Positions 28,133 to 37,697 of a DNA stretch of 37,736 nucleotides are shown in pieces. The translations under genes were made by a program, and so were the position numbers. Position 1 is the stretch's first letter. The number at the start of each line of letters is the position of its first letter. The notes beneath the pieces were generated by a model, which did no database searches, was not told the origin of the DNA, and saw only the letters and a list, made by a program, of their open reading frames with translations. Source of the DNA: Actinomycetota bacterium (GTDB lineage Bacteria > Actinomycetota > Actinomycetes > JACCUZ01); assembly GCA_030841035.1 (NCBI GenBank), contig JAVEDI010000090.1, positions 1 to 37,736 of the forward strand. The letters are read 5' to 3'.

Positions 28133-28732
28133 TCACGGGCCCCAGATCGGCAGCAGGCGGACCCGCAGGTCCACGCCCAGCAGGCTCAGCGGGTCGAGGT
28201 AGGTCTCGCCCCGGCGCAGCCCCCAGTGCAGGCAGGCCTCCGGCGCGCAGTGACTACCCGCCGCGGACAGCCGGCCCAGCAGCTGCCCGCGACGTACGTC
28301 GGCGCCGCGCCGCACGACCGCGACCACGGGTTGGTAGGTCGTGCGCAGGCCGCCCGGGTGGTCGACGGACACGGCAGGCAGTCCGGCGACCGCGCCGGCG
28401 AACGCGACCACCCCCTCGCCGGCCGCGAGGACCGGGGTGCCGGGCCCGGCGCGCAGGTCCGCGCCGCGGTGGCCGGGCAGCCAGGGCGCGGGGGGCGGCT
28501 GGAACGGGCGAGCGATCGGTGGCCGGCCGGGCACCGGCCAGGTCCAGCGCCCCGGCGCCTGGGTCGTGGCCTCGACGGAGCCCGCCGTGACCGTCGGTGC
28601 ACGGTCACCCGCCCTCACCCCCTCGGCGGGCCCGACCGGCGCCATCGCCGTGGCCGGCGCCGCGAGCGGGAGCAGCCACGCGAGGGCGGCCACGGTGGCC
28701 GGCAGCAGGCGGCGAGCCGCACAACGGGTCAT
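28133..28732 (-). CDS. Exported M23-family peptidase-like protein, altered HxH
   Basis: A 199-residue secreted protein. The signal peptide (about 1-30) ends near APATAMA. The M23/LytM domain has H88 and D92 (GHRGADLRAG), the first metal motif. The second motif, normally HxH, reads C167-L-H169 (EACLHWGLRRG), with Cys in place of the first His, so metal or catalysis may be altered. M23 enzymes cut peptidoglycan cross-bridges; degenerate LytM proteins activate amidases instead. The ATG at 28732 has a poor ribosome-binding site. It is convergent with the aminotransferase (45-base gap). Confidence 0.82.
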   Translation of the reverse strand: MTRCAARRLLPATVAALAWLLPLAAPATAMAPVGPAEGVRAGDRAPTVTAGSVEATTQAPGRWTWPVPGRPPIARPFQPPPAPWLPGHRGADLRAGPGTPVLAAGEGVVAFAGAVAGLPAVSVDHPGGLRTTYQPVVAVVRRGADVRRGQLLGRLSAAGSHCAPEACLHWGLRRGETYLDPLSLLGVDLRVRLLPIWGP

Positions 28733-29104
28733 CCACCCAGGATGGGTGGCGGCGGGCCGCGCCGCCCCGTCCGCGCCAGCATCTGTGGACCGCGGCCCCA
28801 CGCGGAGCGCCTGTGGACGACCGGCCCGGCGGGCGCCGGCCTCGCCGCGATTTCGGGCCGGTGGTCGCCGCGTCGTACACTGCCCGAAGCGATCCACCGT
28901 TGTGGGTCGACTTCGCACGCCCGCATCCGCCCTCCCGGCTCGTCCGGGGGCGGGGGCGCGCTCACCGGTCCGCCCGACCCGCGATGGTGACGGCGGCGAG
29001 CGCGCTCGTCGGGCGTCAGGAGCGGACGGCCGGCCGGTCGTCCGCGACGAACCGAGCGCGGCCGCACCGCCGAAGCAGCGTGGCGCCGCAAGGAGAGGCT
29101 AGGC
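28733..29104. other. Gap between M23 gene and rpsB: repeat element and S2 leader
   Basis: This 372-bp gap has divergent promoters for the M23 gene (minus) and rpsB (plus). It contains the 39-bp paired element (28780-28818) and a candidate -10 TACACT (28876-28881) for rpsB without a clear -35. That would give a leader of about 215 bases. The leader is GC-rich and ends in AAGGAGAGG, a strong ribosome-binding site for rpsB. I did not recognise a known S2 leader structure. Confidence 0.55.
28780..28818 (-). repeat. 39-bp element: paired GTCCACAG around a hairpin, copy B
   Basis: Minus-strand copy of the architecture at 18680-18718: GTCCACAGGC (28818-28809) and GTCCACAGATG (28790-28780), same 28-bp spacing. 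The middle 18 bases differ in sequence but still form a hairpin (CCGCG/CGCGG). The conserved ends with changed but still pairing centre suggest selection on the structure. Confidence 0.75.
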
Positions 29105-30097
29105 ATGGCAGCGTCCGCCACGACGACCCAACAGGTCGTCAGCATGAAGCAGCTGCTCGAGAGCGGCGTGCACTTCGGTCACCAGACGCGTCGGTGGAAC
29201 CCGAAGATGAAGCGCTTCATCTTCACCGAGCGCAACGGCATCTACATCATCGACCTGCAGCAGTCGCTGTCCTACATCGACCGCGCCTACGAGTTCATCA
29301 AGGAGACCGTCTCGCACGGCGGCTCGGTGATGTTCGTGGGCACCAAGAAGCAGGCCCAGGAGGCGATCGCCGAGCAGGCGACGCGCGTCGGCATGCCCTA
29401 CGTCAACCAGCGCTGGCTGGGCGGCATGCTCACGAACTTCCAGACCGTGCACGGTCGCCTGCAGCGGCTCAAGGAGCTCGAGCAGCTCGACTTCGACGAC
29501 GTGCCGGGTTCGGGCATGACCAAGAAGGAGCTGCTCGTCCTCAAGCGGGAGAAGGACAAGCTCGAGAAGACCCTGGGCGGCATCCGCGACATGTCGCGCA
29601 TCCCCAGCGCTGTCTGGATCATCGACACCAAGAAGGAGCACATCGCCGTCGGTGAGGCCCACAAGCTGAACATCCCGGTCGTCGCGATCCTCGACACCAA
29701 CTGCGACCCCGACGAGGTCGACTACAAGATCCCGGGCAACGACGACGCCATCCGCTCGGTCACCCTGCTGACCAGGGTCGTCGCCGACGCCGTGGCCGAC
29801 GGCCTGATGGCGCGGGCCAGAGCCGGACAGGACGCCGACGAGAAGCCCACCGACGGTCAGCTGGCCACCGACGAGCCGCTCGCCGCCTGGGAGCAGGAGC
29901 TCCTGCAGCGCGGTACGGCGAGCGAGGGCACCCCGGCCGACGGCGAGACGATCGAGGGAGCCGGCGCCGAGGCCTCGGCGTCCGAGACCGCCGCCCCCGA
30001 CACCGCCGCCCCCGACACCACGGCCCCCGACACCACGGCCCCCGACACCACGGCACCGGAGGCCCAGACGGCCCCGGCGCCCGAGGCCCAGTCCTAA
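29105..30097 (+). CDS. rpsB: 30S ribosomal protein S2 with long repeat tail
   Basis: A 330-residue S2. Residues 1-240 are canonical ([60 protein letters not shown]). The last ~85 residues are an acidic disordered tail with four 5-residue repeats ([10 protein letters not shown]) from tandem 15-bp units at 29999-30058. E. coli S2 is 241 residues. The ATG at 29105 has AAGGAG 9 bases upstream. It opens the rpsB-tsf operon. Confidence 0.96.
   Translation: MAASATTTQQVVSMKQLLESGVHFGHQTRRWNPKMKRFIFTERNGIYIIDLQQSLSYIDRAYEFIKETVSHGGSVMFVGTKKQAQEAIAEQATRVGMPYVNQRWLGGMLTNFQTVHGRLQRLKELEQLDFDDVPGSGMTKKELLVLKREKDKLEKTLGGIRDMSRIPSAVWIIDTKKEHIAVGEAHKLNIPVVAILDTNCDPDEVDYKIPGNDDAIRSVTLLTRVVADAVADGLMARARAGQDADEKPTDGQLATDEPLAAWEQELLQRGTASEGTPADGETIEGAGAEASASETAAPDTAAPDTTAPDTTAPDTTAPEAQTAPAPEAQS
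29999..30058 (+). repeat. Four 15-bp tandem units in the rpsB tail
   Basis: Units of GACACC(A/G)C(C/G)GCCCCC encode D-T-x-A-P. Copies 2 and 3 are identical and the ends vary slightly. Because the unit is in frame, copy-number changes would lengthen or shorten the S2 tail without frameshift. Confidence 0.9.
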
Positions 30098-30116
30098 GAC
30101 ACGAAGAGAGCGAGAG

Positions 30117-30938
30117 ATGGCGAACATCACCGCGGCCGAGGTCAAGAAGCTGCGCGACGCCACGGGCGCCGGGATGATGGCGGCCAAGCGGGCGCTGGAG
30201 GAGTCCGACGGCGACTTCGCGAAGGCCACCGAGGTCCTGCGGATCAAGGGCGAGACCAAGGTCAAGGAGCGGGGCGCCGAGCGCACCGCCAGCAACGGCC
30301 TGGTCGCCGCCGCGGAGGGCGCGATGATCCGGCTCAGCTGCGAGACGGACTTCGTGGCCAAGAACGAGCAGTTCCAGCAGCTCGCCGCCGACATCGTGGC
30401 TCACGCCGCCAAGTCGGGCACCGGCGACGTGGCGACGCTGTTGGGTCAGACGCTGGCCGACGGGCGCACGGTAGCCGACAACATCGACTCGGTCGCCGCG
30501 GTCATCGGCGAGAAGATCGAGCTGTCCGACGCGGTCGTGCTCGACGGCCAGGTGGCGTCGTACATGCACCGGCGCAGCTCGGACCTGCCCCCGCAGGTGG
30601 GTGTCCTCGTCGAGTTCGAGGGCAGCGACCTGGAGACGGCCCGCGGCACCGCGATGCAGATCGCGGCGATGCGCCCGCAGTTCGTCTCCCGTGACGAGGT
30701 GCCCGCCGACGTGGTCGAGAACGAGCGACGCATCGCCGAGGCGACCGCGCGGGAGGAGGGCAAGCCCGAGCAGGCGCTTGCCCGCATCGTGGACGGGCGG
30801 GTCAACGGCTTCTTCAAGGACGTCGCGCTGCTCGAGCAGGCCTCCGTGCTGGACGGCAAGAAGACCGTGCAGGCCATGCTGGACGAGGCGGGAGTGACGG
30901 TGAAGCGGTTCGCTCGCTTCGAGGTCGGCCGGACCTGA
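30117..30938 (+). CDS. tsf: Translation elongation factor Ts
   Basis: A 273-residue EF-Ts, the nucleotide exchange factor of EF-Tu. The N-terminal UBA-like domain [26 protein letters not shown] and the TDFVAKN motif ([13 protein letters not shown]) are present. It starts 19 bases after rpsB with a GAGAGCGAGAG-type ribosome-binding site. Length is normal. Confidence 0.97.
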   Translation: MANITAAEVKKLRDATGAGMMAAKRALEESDGDFAKATEVLRIKGETKVKERGAERTASNGLVAAAEGAMIRLSCETDFVAKNEQFQQLAADIVAHAAKSGTGDVATLLGQTLADGRTVADNIDSVAAVIGEKIELSDAVVLDGQVASYMHRRSSDLPPQVGVLVEFEGSDLETARGTAMQIAAMRPQFVSRDEVPADVVENERRIAEATAREEGKPEQALARIVDGRVNGFFKDVALLEQASVLDGKKTVQAMLDEAGVTVKRFARFEVGRT

Positions 30939-31021
30939 GCCCGGCTGGCACACTGCGAGACGAGCAGGACAGGACAAGGCGCCCAGGCGCACCGTCGTAC
31001 GACGCCGAGGAGGCCGCCGCC

Positions 31022-31795
31022 GTGCAGGGAGCCACCCAGGAAACCGAGCGGCTGCCCGCGGCCGCGTCCATCAGCAGCCGGCCGCGCGGTCGCCGAGTCG
31101 TCCTCAAGCTCTCGGGCGAGGCGTTCGGCGGCGGGCGGGTCGGCGTCGACCCCGACGTGGTGGCCGACATGGCCCGGCAGATCGCCGAGGTGGTGCGATC
31201 GGGCGTCCAGGTCGCCATCGTGGTCGGCGGTGGCAACTTCTTCCGCGGCCTCGAGCTCTCGCAGCGGGGCATGGACCGGGCCCGCGCCGACTACATGGGC
31301 ATGTTGGGCACCGTCATGAACTGCCTGGCACTGCAGGACTTCCTCGAGAAGCAGGGCGTCGACACGCGAGTGCAGACGGCCATCACCATGGGCCAGGTCG
31401 CCGAGCCCTACATCCCGCGACGTGCGATACGGCACCTCGAGAAGGGCCGGGTCGTGATCTTCGGCGCCGGCGCCGGCCTGCCGTACTTCTCGACCGACAC
31501 CGTCGCCGCCCAGCGGGCGCTCGAGATCGGCGCCCAGGCGCTGCTGATGGGCAAGAACGGCGTCGACGGCGTCTACGACGCCGACCCCAAGTCGAACGCC
31601 GACGCGGTCAAGTACGACGAGATCTCCTACAACGAGTTCCTGTCGCGGGGGCTGAAGGTGGCCGACGGCACCGCCATCACCCTCTGCCGTGACAACGGTC
31701 TGCCGATCATCGTCTTCAGTCTCTCCGGCGAGGGCAATCTCGCCCGGGCGGTGCAGGGAGCCAAGATCGGCACGCTCATCGGGCCCGACGCGTGA
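31022..31795 (+). CDS. pyrH: UMP kinase PyrH
   Basis: A 257-residue UMP kinase of the amino-acid-kinase fold, which makes UDP. The core begins at [24 protein letters not shown] and [13 protein letters not shown] follow. A ~20-residue N-terminal extension precedes the core. The GTG at 31022 has GAGGAGG about 10 bases upstream (31005-31011). It is 83 bases after tsf. Confidence 0.95.
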   Translation: MQGATQETERLPAAASISSRPRGRRVVLKLSGEAFGGGRVGVDPDVVADMARQIAEVVRSGVQVAIVVGGGNFFRGLELSQRGMDRARADYMGMLGTVMNCLALQDFLEKQGVDTRVQTAITMGQVAEPYIPRRAIRHLEKGRVVIFGAGAGLPYFSTDTVAAQRALEIGAQALLMGKNGVDGVYDADPKSNADAVKYDEISYNEFLSRGLKVADGTAITLCRDNGLPIIVFSLSGEGNLARAVQGAKIGTLIGPDA

Positions 31796-31853
31796 GCGCG
31801 ACCCGGCCAGCACAGCAGGACCGACCGACCAGCGACGGACAACGGAGCGCACA

Positions 31854-32411
31854 GTGATCGACGACACGCTGCTCGAGGCCGAGGAGAAGATGGAGAAGGC
31901 CGTCTCCGTGGCCAAGGAGGACTTCGGCACCATCCGCACCGGCCGGGCCAACCCGTCGATGTTCGCCAAGATCGTCGTGGACTACTACGGCGCACCCACG
32001 CCGGTGAACCAGGTCGCGTCCTTCCACGTGGCCGACGCCCGCATGCTCACGCTGACGCCCTACGACAAGACCGCGCTGGGCGCCATCGAGCGAGCCATCC
32101 GTGACTCCGACCTGGGGGTCAACCCGACCAACGACGGCGCGATCATCCGGGTCGTGTTCCCGCAGCTGACCGAGGAGCGCCGCAAGGAGTTCATCAAGGT
32201 GGCGCGGCACAAGGCGGAGGACTCGCGGGTCTCCATCCGCAACGTGCGCCGGCACGCGAAGGACACCCTCGACAAGCTGGTCAAGGACGGCGAGGTCGGT
32301 GAGGACGACGTCGCACGTGCGGAGAAGGAGCTCGAGAAGGTGACGCACAAGTACGTCGCCGCCATCGACGACCTGCTCAGGCACAAGGAGTCCGAGCTCC
32401 TCGAGGTCTGA
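31854..32411 (+). CDS. frr: Ribosome recycling factor
   Basis: A 185-residue RRF, the normal length, which splits post-termination ribosomes with EF-G. Motifs: [14 protein letters not shown] near the N-terminus, and [12 protein letters not shown] with [20 protein letters not shown] in the C-terminal helix. The GTG at 31854 is preferred because it gives the exact family length; a longer frame from 31689 overlaps pyrH and lacks similarity. GGAG lies 7 bases upstream. Confidence 0.96.
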   Translation: MIDDTLLEAEEKMEKAVSVAKEDFGTIRTGRANPSMFAKIVVDYYGAPTPVNQVASFHVADARMLTLTPYDKTALGAIERAIRDSDLGVNPTNDGAIIRVVFPQLTEERRKEFIKVARHKAEDSRVSIRNVRRHAKDTLDKLVKDGEVGEDDVARAEKELEKVTHKYVAAIDDLLRHKESELLEV

Positions 32412-32425
32412 GGCGCTGGGTGCCG

Positions 32426-33448
32426 ATGAGCCACGAACCCGCCACTGAGGAGCCGGACCGACCGGAGATCACGATCTCCGGTGCGCGCCCGCCCCACGGT
32501 CGGCACGCGCGCGGCGACGTACGACCCGAGGTCGCCACCTCGGACCCGCCCCCCGACCGCACGGCCCTGCCGGAGGAGGGCGAGAGCTCCTCGCCCATGG
32601 AGCCGGTGCCGATGGAGCCGGTGGCTCCGCCGCAGCGCCGGAGCCGGGCGGGCCGCAACCTCAGCGCCGCGATCGGCGTCGGTCTCGGCCTCGGCGCGCT
32701 CATCCTGCTCTCCCTCTACCTGGTCAAGGGCGTCTTCCTCGGCGTGGTCGCCCTCGCCGTCCTGCTGGGCCTGTGGGAGCTCTCGAACGCGTTGGGCTCC
32801 GGGCAGGTGCGCGTCCCGCTCGTCCCCGTGGGCGTGGGCGCGGTGGCCATCCTCGTCGCGGCGTACGCCGGTGGGCCTGAGGCGATGACGGCCGCGCTCG
32901 CCCTGACCCTGCTGGCCACCATGGTGTGGCGGCTTCCCGAGCACCCGTCGGGCTACATCCGCGACACCACGGCGGGCGTGTTCGTCACGATGTACGTGCC
33001 GTTCCTCGCCGGCTTCGCCGCGCTGCTGCTGCGCTCCGACGACGGCGCCGACCGCGTGGTGACCTTCATCGTCCTCGTGGTGCTCAGCGACGTCGGGGGG
33101 TACGCCGCCGGCGTGCTGTTCGGCCGCCACCCGATGGCTCCGACGGTCAGCCCGAAGAAGTCCTGGGAGGGGTTCGCAGGGTCCGGGCTGTTCTCCGCGG
33201 TGGGCGGCGCGATCATGCTGCCGGTGCTGCTCGACGGCCCGGCGGCCGCCGGCGCGCTGATCGGCCTGGCGGTCATGCTCACCGCGACGCTGGGCGACCT
33301 CGGGGAGTCGATGATCAAACGCGACCTCGGCATCAAGGACATGGGCAGCCTGCTGCCCGGCCACGGCGGCATCATGGACCGGCTCGACTCGCTGCTGCCC
33401 GCAGCCCCCGTCACCTACCTGCTCCTCGCCTGGATCGTGGGCCCCTGA
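32426..33448 (+). CDS. cdsA: Phosphatidate cytidylyltransferase CdsA
   Basis: A 340-residue membrane enzyme that makes CDP-diacylglycerol for phospholipid synthesis. A ~75-residue disordered, Pro/Glu-rich cytoplasmic N-terminus is followed by about 8 hydrophobic helices. The CDP-DAG synthase signature is at the C-terminus ([19 protein letters not shown] then MDRLDSLL). The ATG at 32426 is preferred over a GTG at 32420 because of the GAGG spacing upstream. Confidence 0.94.
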   Translation: MSHEPATEEPDRPEITISGARPPHGRHARGDVRPEVATSDPPPDRTALPEEGESSSPMEPVPMEPVAPPQRRSRAGRNLSAAIGVGLGLGALILLSLYLVKGVFLGVVALAVLLGLWELSNALGSGQVRVPLVPVGVGAVAILVAAYAGGPEAMTAALALTLLATMVWRLPEHPSGYIRDTTAGVFVTMYVPFLAGFAALLLRSDDGADRVVTFIVLVVLSDVGGYAAGVLFGRHPMAPTVSPKKSWEGFAGSGLFSAVGGAIMLPVLLDGPAAAGALIGLAVMLTATLGDLGESMIKRDLGIKDMGSLLPGHGGIMDRLDSLLPAAPVTYLLLAWIVGP

Positions 33449-33476
33449 GGGTTCACCTGCCACAATGGGAGCCGTC

Positions 33477-34586
33477 ATGCCTGCCCCCGGAGAGCTCGTG
33501 TTCGCCAGCCCGCGCCGGGCCAAGCCGCCGCGCCACCTCGCCGACCTCGCACCCGGCGACCGAGCGGGCGCGGTCGTCGAGCTCGGCGAGCCTGCCTTCC
33601 GCGCCCGGCAGCTCTCGATGCACTACTTCGGTCACCACAGCGCCGACCCCGACGCGATGACCGACCTGCCCAAGGCGTCGCGGGCGGCGCTCGCGCAGGC
33701 GTTGCTCCCGCCGCTGTTGACTGCGGTGCGCCACCTGGACTGTGACGGCGGTGCGACCCGCAAGTCGGTATGGCGGCTCTTCGACGGCGCCACCGTCGAG
33801 AGCGTGCTGATGCGCTACCCCCAGCGCGTGACCGTGTGCGTCTCGTCGCAGGCGGGATGCGGGATGAACTGCCCGTTCTGCGCGACCGGCCAGGCCGGTC
33901 TGACCCGCAACATGTCGGCGGCCGAGATCGTCGACCAGGTCGTCGCCGCGGCGCGGACCCTCGAGGAGGGTGCGGTCGGCGACGGACCCGCGCGGGTGTC
34001 CAACGTGGTCTTCATGGGCATGGGCGAGCCCCTCGCCAACTACCGCGCGGTGGTGGGCGCCGTACGCCGGCTCACCGACCCGGTGCCCGACGGCTTCGGC
34101 ATGTCCCAGCGCAACGTCACCGTGTCCACGGTCGGGCTGGTCCCGGCCATCGACCGCCTCGCCGACGAGGGCCTGTCGGTCACCCTGGCGGTCTCGCTGC
34201 ACGCACCCGACGACGAGCTGCGCGACACGCTCGTGCCGGTCAACACGAGGTGGAAGGTCGGCGAGGTCCTCGACGCGGCCTGGCGCTACGCCGAGCGCAC
34301 CGGAAGACGGGTCTCGATCGAGTACGCGATGATCCGCGACGTGAACGACCAGGCCTGGCGCGCCGACCTGCTCGGCACGCTGCTGAGGGGACGCCTGGTG
34401 CATGTGAACCTCATCCCCCTGAACCCGACCCCCGGCTCGAAGTGGACCGCCTCGCGGCCCCGCGACGAGAGCGAGTTCGTGCGCCGGCTGGAAGGGCACG
34501 GCGTCGCGGTGACGGTGCGCGACACCCGCGGCCGGGAGATCGACGGCGCCTGCGGGCAGCTCGCGGCGGTGACCGTTCCGGCATGA
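33477..34586 (+). CDS. rlmN: 23S rRNA (adenine-2503-C2)-methyltransferase RlmN
   Basis: A 369-residue radical-SAM methyltransferase acting on A2503 of 23S rRNA and A37 of tRNAs. The CxxxCxxC cluster is C128, C132, C135 ([12 protein letters not shown]). C359 in DGACGQL is the catalytic cysteine. GEPLANY and VSLHAPDD are also typical. ATG at 33477 has GGGAG 5 bases upstream; another in-frame ATG is at 33465. The string CACAAT before it may be a -10 site. The stop overlaps the next gene (ATGA). Confidence 0.95.
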   Translation: MPAPGELVFASPRRAKPPRHLADLAPGDRAGAVVELGEPAFRARQLSMHYFGHHSADPDAMTDLPKASRAALAQALLPPLLTAVRHLDCDGGATRKSVWRLFDGATVESVLMRYPQRVTVCVSSQAGCGMNCPFCATGQAGLTRNMSAAEIVDQVVAAARTLEEGAVGDGPARVSNVVFMGMGEPLANYRAVVGAVRRLTDPVPDGFGMSQRNVTVSTVGLVPAIDRLADEGLSVTLAVSLHAPDDELRDTLVPVNTRWKVGEVLDAAWRYAERTGRRVSIEYAMIRDVNDQAWRADLLGTLLRGRLVHVNLIPLNPTPGSKWTASRPRDESEFVRRLEGHGVAVTVRDTRGREIDGACGQLAAVTVPA

Positions 34587-35215
34587 GCAGGCACCGGATG
34601 TTCCCGCGGGCCAGCCGGCTGCGCCGCGGCTACCACTGCAGGCAGGTCGAGCGGTTCCTGGCCGATGTGGAGCTGTCCTACACCGGTGCCCACCCACCGG
34701 TCACCGCGACCGACGTACGCCGCGCGGGGTTCGAGCTGGTGCACCACGGCTACGACCCCGGTGCCGTCGACAGCCGTCTCGACGAGCTCGAGGAGCGGCT
34801 GCTCGCCCTGCGCAGCGCGTCGGGCGGCGGCCGTCGCGGGCGCGACGACCCGAGCAGCGACCTGCTCTTCCTGCGCGAGGAGCTGGTCTCGCCCTACATG
34901 CGCCGCTTTGCACGGGCGGGCGCCTTGCGTCGGGGCTACGACATGGACGACGTCGACGACTTCATCGACCAGGTGGCCGACACCCTCGCCGGCGGCGACG
35001 CTCAGCTCACCGTCGACGACGTACGTCGCGTCACGTTCCGCCCCAGGCGCGGCGGCTACGACGAGCTCGCGGTGGACGAGACGCTCGACCGGGTCGTCGA
35101 GGCGCTGCTGATGCTGCGACGGCCGGACCCGGCGGGGGCGCGAACGCAGGAGGTGAGCTCCCCGGACTCCTTGGCGCCGCACCTGCCCAGAGGCGAGGAT
35201 GCCGTCCATGGGTGA
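34583..35215 (+). CDS. DivIVA-domain-like protein with internal duplication
   Basis: A 210-residue soluble protein with two copies of a DivIVA/Wag31 N-terminal-type module. Copy 1 is residues 7-74 ([20 protein letters not shown], then [29 protein letters not shown]). Copy 2 is 109-178 ([20 protein letters not shown], then [25 protein letters not shown]). A charged linker joins them. It lacks a long coiled coil, so it is not a standard DivIVA. It is translationally coupled to rlmN and its end overlaps the acyl-CoA synthetase gene. The function is unknown to me; DivIVA relatives bind curved polar membranes. Confidence 0.8.
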   Translation: MSRHRMFPRASRLRRGYHCRQVERFLADVELSYTGAHPPVTATDVRRAGFELVHHGYDPGAVDSRLDELEERLLALRSASGGGRRGRDDPSSDLLFLREELVSPYMRRFARAGALRRGYDMDDVDDFIDQVADTLAGGDAQLTVDDVRRVTFRPRRGGYDELAVDETLDRVVEALLMLRRPDPAGARTQEVSSPDSLAPHLPRGEDAVHG

Positions 35216-37088
35216 CTACCGGGCCAGCTTCGAGCGCAGCCTCACCGACCCCGACCAGTTCTGGCGGGAGGCCGCAGGGGCCGTGACCTGGCGGCGCGCG
35301 CCCGAGCAGGTGCTGGACGCGAGCAACGCGCCCTTCTACCGGTGGTTCCCCGACGCCACGCTCAACACGAGCGAGAACGCCCTCGACCGTCATGTGCAGG
35401 CCGGTCACGGCGACCGGCTGGCGCTGGTGCACGACAGCCCGGTCACCGGCACGCAGACGTCGCTCACCTACGCCGAGCTGCTCGACCAGGTCGCTCGCTT
35501 CGCCGGCGCGTTGCGCGCGCTGGGTGTCGAGAAGGGTGACCGGGTCATCGTCTACCTGCCCATGGTGGCGGAGGCAGTCATCGCGATGCTCGCCTGCGCG
35601 CGCCTCGGTGCCGTGCACTCTGTGGTGTTCGGGGGGTTCGCGCCGGCCGAGCTCGCCGCCCGCATCGACGACGCCCGCCCCACCGTGGTCGTCACCGCAT
35701 CGTGCGGCGTCGAGGTCGCGCGGGTCATCGAGTACAAGCCGCTGGTCGACCGGGCGATCGACCTCGCGTCGCACAAGCCGAACCACTGTGTCGTGCTGCA
35801 GCGACCGCAGGTCCGGGCCAGCCTGCAACCTGGCCGCGACGTGGACTGGGCGACGGTGCTCGCCGAGGCCGAGCCTGCCGGACCGGTCGCGGTGAAGGCG
35901 ACCGATCCGCTCTACATCCTCTACACCTCGGGCACTACAGCGAAGCCGAAGGGCGTCGTACGCGACAACGGTGGCCACGCCGTCGCACTGACGTGGAGCA
36001 TGGCGAACATCTACGACATCGGCCCGGGCGACGTGTGGTGGACCGCGTCCGACGTCGGCTGGGTGGTCGGCCACTCCTACATCGTCTACGCCCCGTTGCT
36101 CGTCGGCGCGACCTCGGTGATGTACGAGGGCAAGCCGGTCGGCACGCCCGACGCCGGCGCCTTCTGGCGGGTCATCGCCGACCACGGGGTCACGGCCCTG
36201 TTCACCGCCCCGACGGCCTTGCGGGCCATCAAGAAGGAGGACCCGCAGGGGTCGTTCCTCGAGAAGTACGACGTGAGCTCCCTGCGTACCCTGTTCCTGG
36301 CCGGCGAGCGGCTCGACCCCGACACCTGGGAGTGGGCGACCGATCGGCTCGACGTCCCGGTCATCGACCACTGGTGGCAGACCGAGACCGGCTGGCCGAT
36401 CGTCGCCAACCCGGTGGGCATCGAGCTGCTGCCGGTCAAGCCCGGCTCGCCCACGGTGCCGCTGCCCGGCTGGGACGTGCAGGTCCTCGGCACCGACGGC
36501 AAGCCCGTCGAGGCGGGCGCGGACGGCGCGATCGTCGTCAAGCTGCCGATGCCGCCCGGCTCCCTGCCCACGCTGTGGAACGACGACGAGCGGTTCGTCA
36601 GCTCCTACATGTCCGCCTTCGAGGGCTACTACCTCACCGGCGACGGCGGGCGGATCGACGAGGACGGCTACGTCTACGTCATGGGCCGCACCGACGACGT
36701 GATCAACGTGGCCGGCCACCGCCTGTCCACGGGCGGGATGGAGGAGGTCCTCGCCGGCCACCCCGACGTGGCCGAGTGCGCCGTGATCGGCGTGGCGGAC
36801 GCGATGAAGGGGCAGGTCCCGCGCGGCTTCGTCGTGCTCAAGTCCGGCGTGGACCGCGACGAGGAGACGCTGCGGGCCGAGCTCGTGCAGCTCGTCCGCG
36901 ACCAGATCGGGGCCGTGGCGTCGCTCAAGGATGTGGCTGTCGTGGTCGGGCTGCCCAAGACCCGCAGCGGCAAGATCCTGCGCAAGACCATGCGCGGTAT
37001 CGCCGACGGCCTGGACGAGCCGGTGCCCGGCACGATCGAGAACGCGGCGGTGCTGGACGACCTGCGCCCGGTGCTCCGACGGTCGTAG
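35208..37088 (+). CDS. Propionyl/acetyl-CoA synthetase (AMP-forming)
   Basis: A 626-residue acyl-AMP ligase that activates a short-chain acid to its CoA thioester. N-terminal YRASFERSLTDPDQFW and WRRAPEQVLDASNAPFYRWFPDATLN match the PrpE (propionate-CoA ligase) branch. The AMP-binding motif YILYTSGTTAKPKG is at about residues 238-251, then WWQTETGWPI, YYLTGDGGRIDEDGYVYVMG and the acetylatable lysine K589 in RSGKILRK. The ATG at 35208 is chosen because GAGG is 9 bases upstream. It overlaps the preceding gene by 8 bases. Acetate or propionate as the main substrate cannot be separated. Confidence 0.88.
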   Translation: MGDYRASFERSLTDPDQFWREAAGAVTWRRAPEQVLDASNAPFYRWFPDATLNTSENALDRHVQAGHGDRLALVHDSPVTGTQTSLTYAELLDQVARFAGALRALGVEKGDRVIVYLPMVAEAVIAMLACARLGAVHSVVFGGFAPAELAARIDDARPTVVVTASCGVEVARVIEYKPLVDRAIDLASHKPNHCVVLQRPQVRASLQPGRDVDWATVLAEAEPAGPVAVKATDPLYILYTSGTTAKPKGVVRDNGGHAVALTWSMANIYDIGPGDVWWTASDVGWVVGHSYIVYAPLLVGATSVMYEGKPVGTPDAGAFWRVIADHGVTALFTAPTALRAIKKEDPQGSFLEKYDVSSLRTLFLAGERLDPDTWEWATDRLDVPVIDHWWQTETGWPIVANPVGIELLPVKPGSPTVPLPGWDVQVLGTDGKPVEAGADGAIVVKLPMPPGSLPTLWNDDERFVSSYMSAFEGYYLTGDGGRIDEDGYVYVMGRTDDVINVAGHRLSTGGMEEVLAGHPDVAECAVIGVADAMKGQVPRGFVVLKSGVDRDEETLRAELVQLVRDQIGAVASLKDVAVVVGLPKTRSGKILRKTMRGIADGLDEPVPGTIENAAVLDDLRPVLRRS

Positions 37089-37142
37089 CGGTCCGCGGCC
37101 GAACGGCCCAACCTGTCACGAGGGAGTAACGGGGGACGCTCG

Positions 37143-37176
37143 GGGGGAGATGGTCGGGGCAGGCCGGCGCTCCCCC
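37143..37176 (+). terminator. Possible terminator after the CoA ligase
   Basis: GGGGGAG (37143-37149) pairs with CTCCCCC (37170-37176) around a 20-base loop, 55 bases after the stop codon. No T-run. It lies before the small exported protein gene. Confidence 0.35.
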
Positions 37177-37210
37177 TCGGCGGCCGCTCCGCGAGAGGAT
37201 CCCCGCTCTC

Positions 37211-37405
37211 ATGTCCGTCACCCGTCCCACCCTGCTGGCGGTCGCCGCCGCCACCATCAGCGCCGCGTGCGTCGTCGCCATGGCCGGCGCCGCAGCCGCC
37301 CTGGACGTCTCCCCGTCCCCGACCGGCGCGGCGACCACCACGGCACCCGCGCCCGTCTCGCCGAGCCGGGCGGTGGCCACGACCCCGGCCTTCGCACCGG
37401 GTTAG
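37211..37405 (+). CDS. Small exported Pro/Thr-rich protein
   Basis: A 64-residue protein: a signal-peptide-like N-terminus (MSVTRPTLLAVAAATISAAC and onward to GAAAAL) followed by a Pro/Thr/Ser/Ala-rich tail of ~30 residues. GAGAGGA (37193-37199) lies 11 bases upstream of the ATG. I recognise no family. A short mature part and low complexity make this uncertain; it might instead be a chance frame. Confidence 0.45.
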   Translation: MSVTRPTLLAVAAATISAACVVAMAGAAAALDVSPSPTGAATTTAPAPVSPSRAVATTPAFAPG

Positions 37406-37454
37406 GCCGACCTGAGTGCTGCGGTCCGCGGCCGCGCGGTGCACCATGCCGTCC

Positions 37455-37649
37455 ATGAAGGTCGTGGTCGATTTCGATCTGTGCGAGTCCAACGCCATCT
37501 GCATGGGCATCGTCCCGGAGGTGTTCGAGGTGAGGGACGACGACTTCCTCTACATCCTCGACGAGAACCCGGCCGAGGCGCTGCGCCCGAAGCTGGAGGA
37601 GGCCGTCGCCTCCTGCCCGCGGGCGGCGATCAAGCTCGTCGAGGACTAG
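37455..37649 (+). CDS. 3Fe-4S ferredoxin
   Basis: A 64-residue single-cluster ferredoxin. Cysteines C10, C16 and C54 (C-x5-C, then C-P) match the 3Fe-4S type that feeds electrons to cytochrome P450s in actinobacteria. The family's N-terminus (MKVVVDFDLCESN) begins at the ATG at 37455; an ATG at 37446 would add three residues. No good ribosome-binding site is seen. No P450 or reductase is visible before the window ends 87 bases later. Confidence 0.85.
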   Translation: MKVVVDFDLCESNAICMGIVPEVFEVRDDDFLYILDENPAEALRPKLEEAVASCPRAAIKLVED

Positions 37650-37673
37650 GAGCGCACGCCTGCTAACACCGGG

Positions 37674-37697
37674 TGCCCCGCCGCGATAGTCGGGGCA
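37674..37697 (+). terminator. Possible terminator after the ferredoxin gene
   Basis: TGCCCCG (37674-37680) pairs with CGGGGCA (37691-37697) around a 10-base loop, 25 bases after the stop. There is no T-run. Confidence 0.35.

Noticed and set aside
37089-37210. A c-di-AMP (ydaO) riboswitch before the small exported protein.
   Set aside because: GGGGGACGC is reminiscent of it, but the other conserved blocks are missing.
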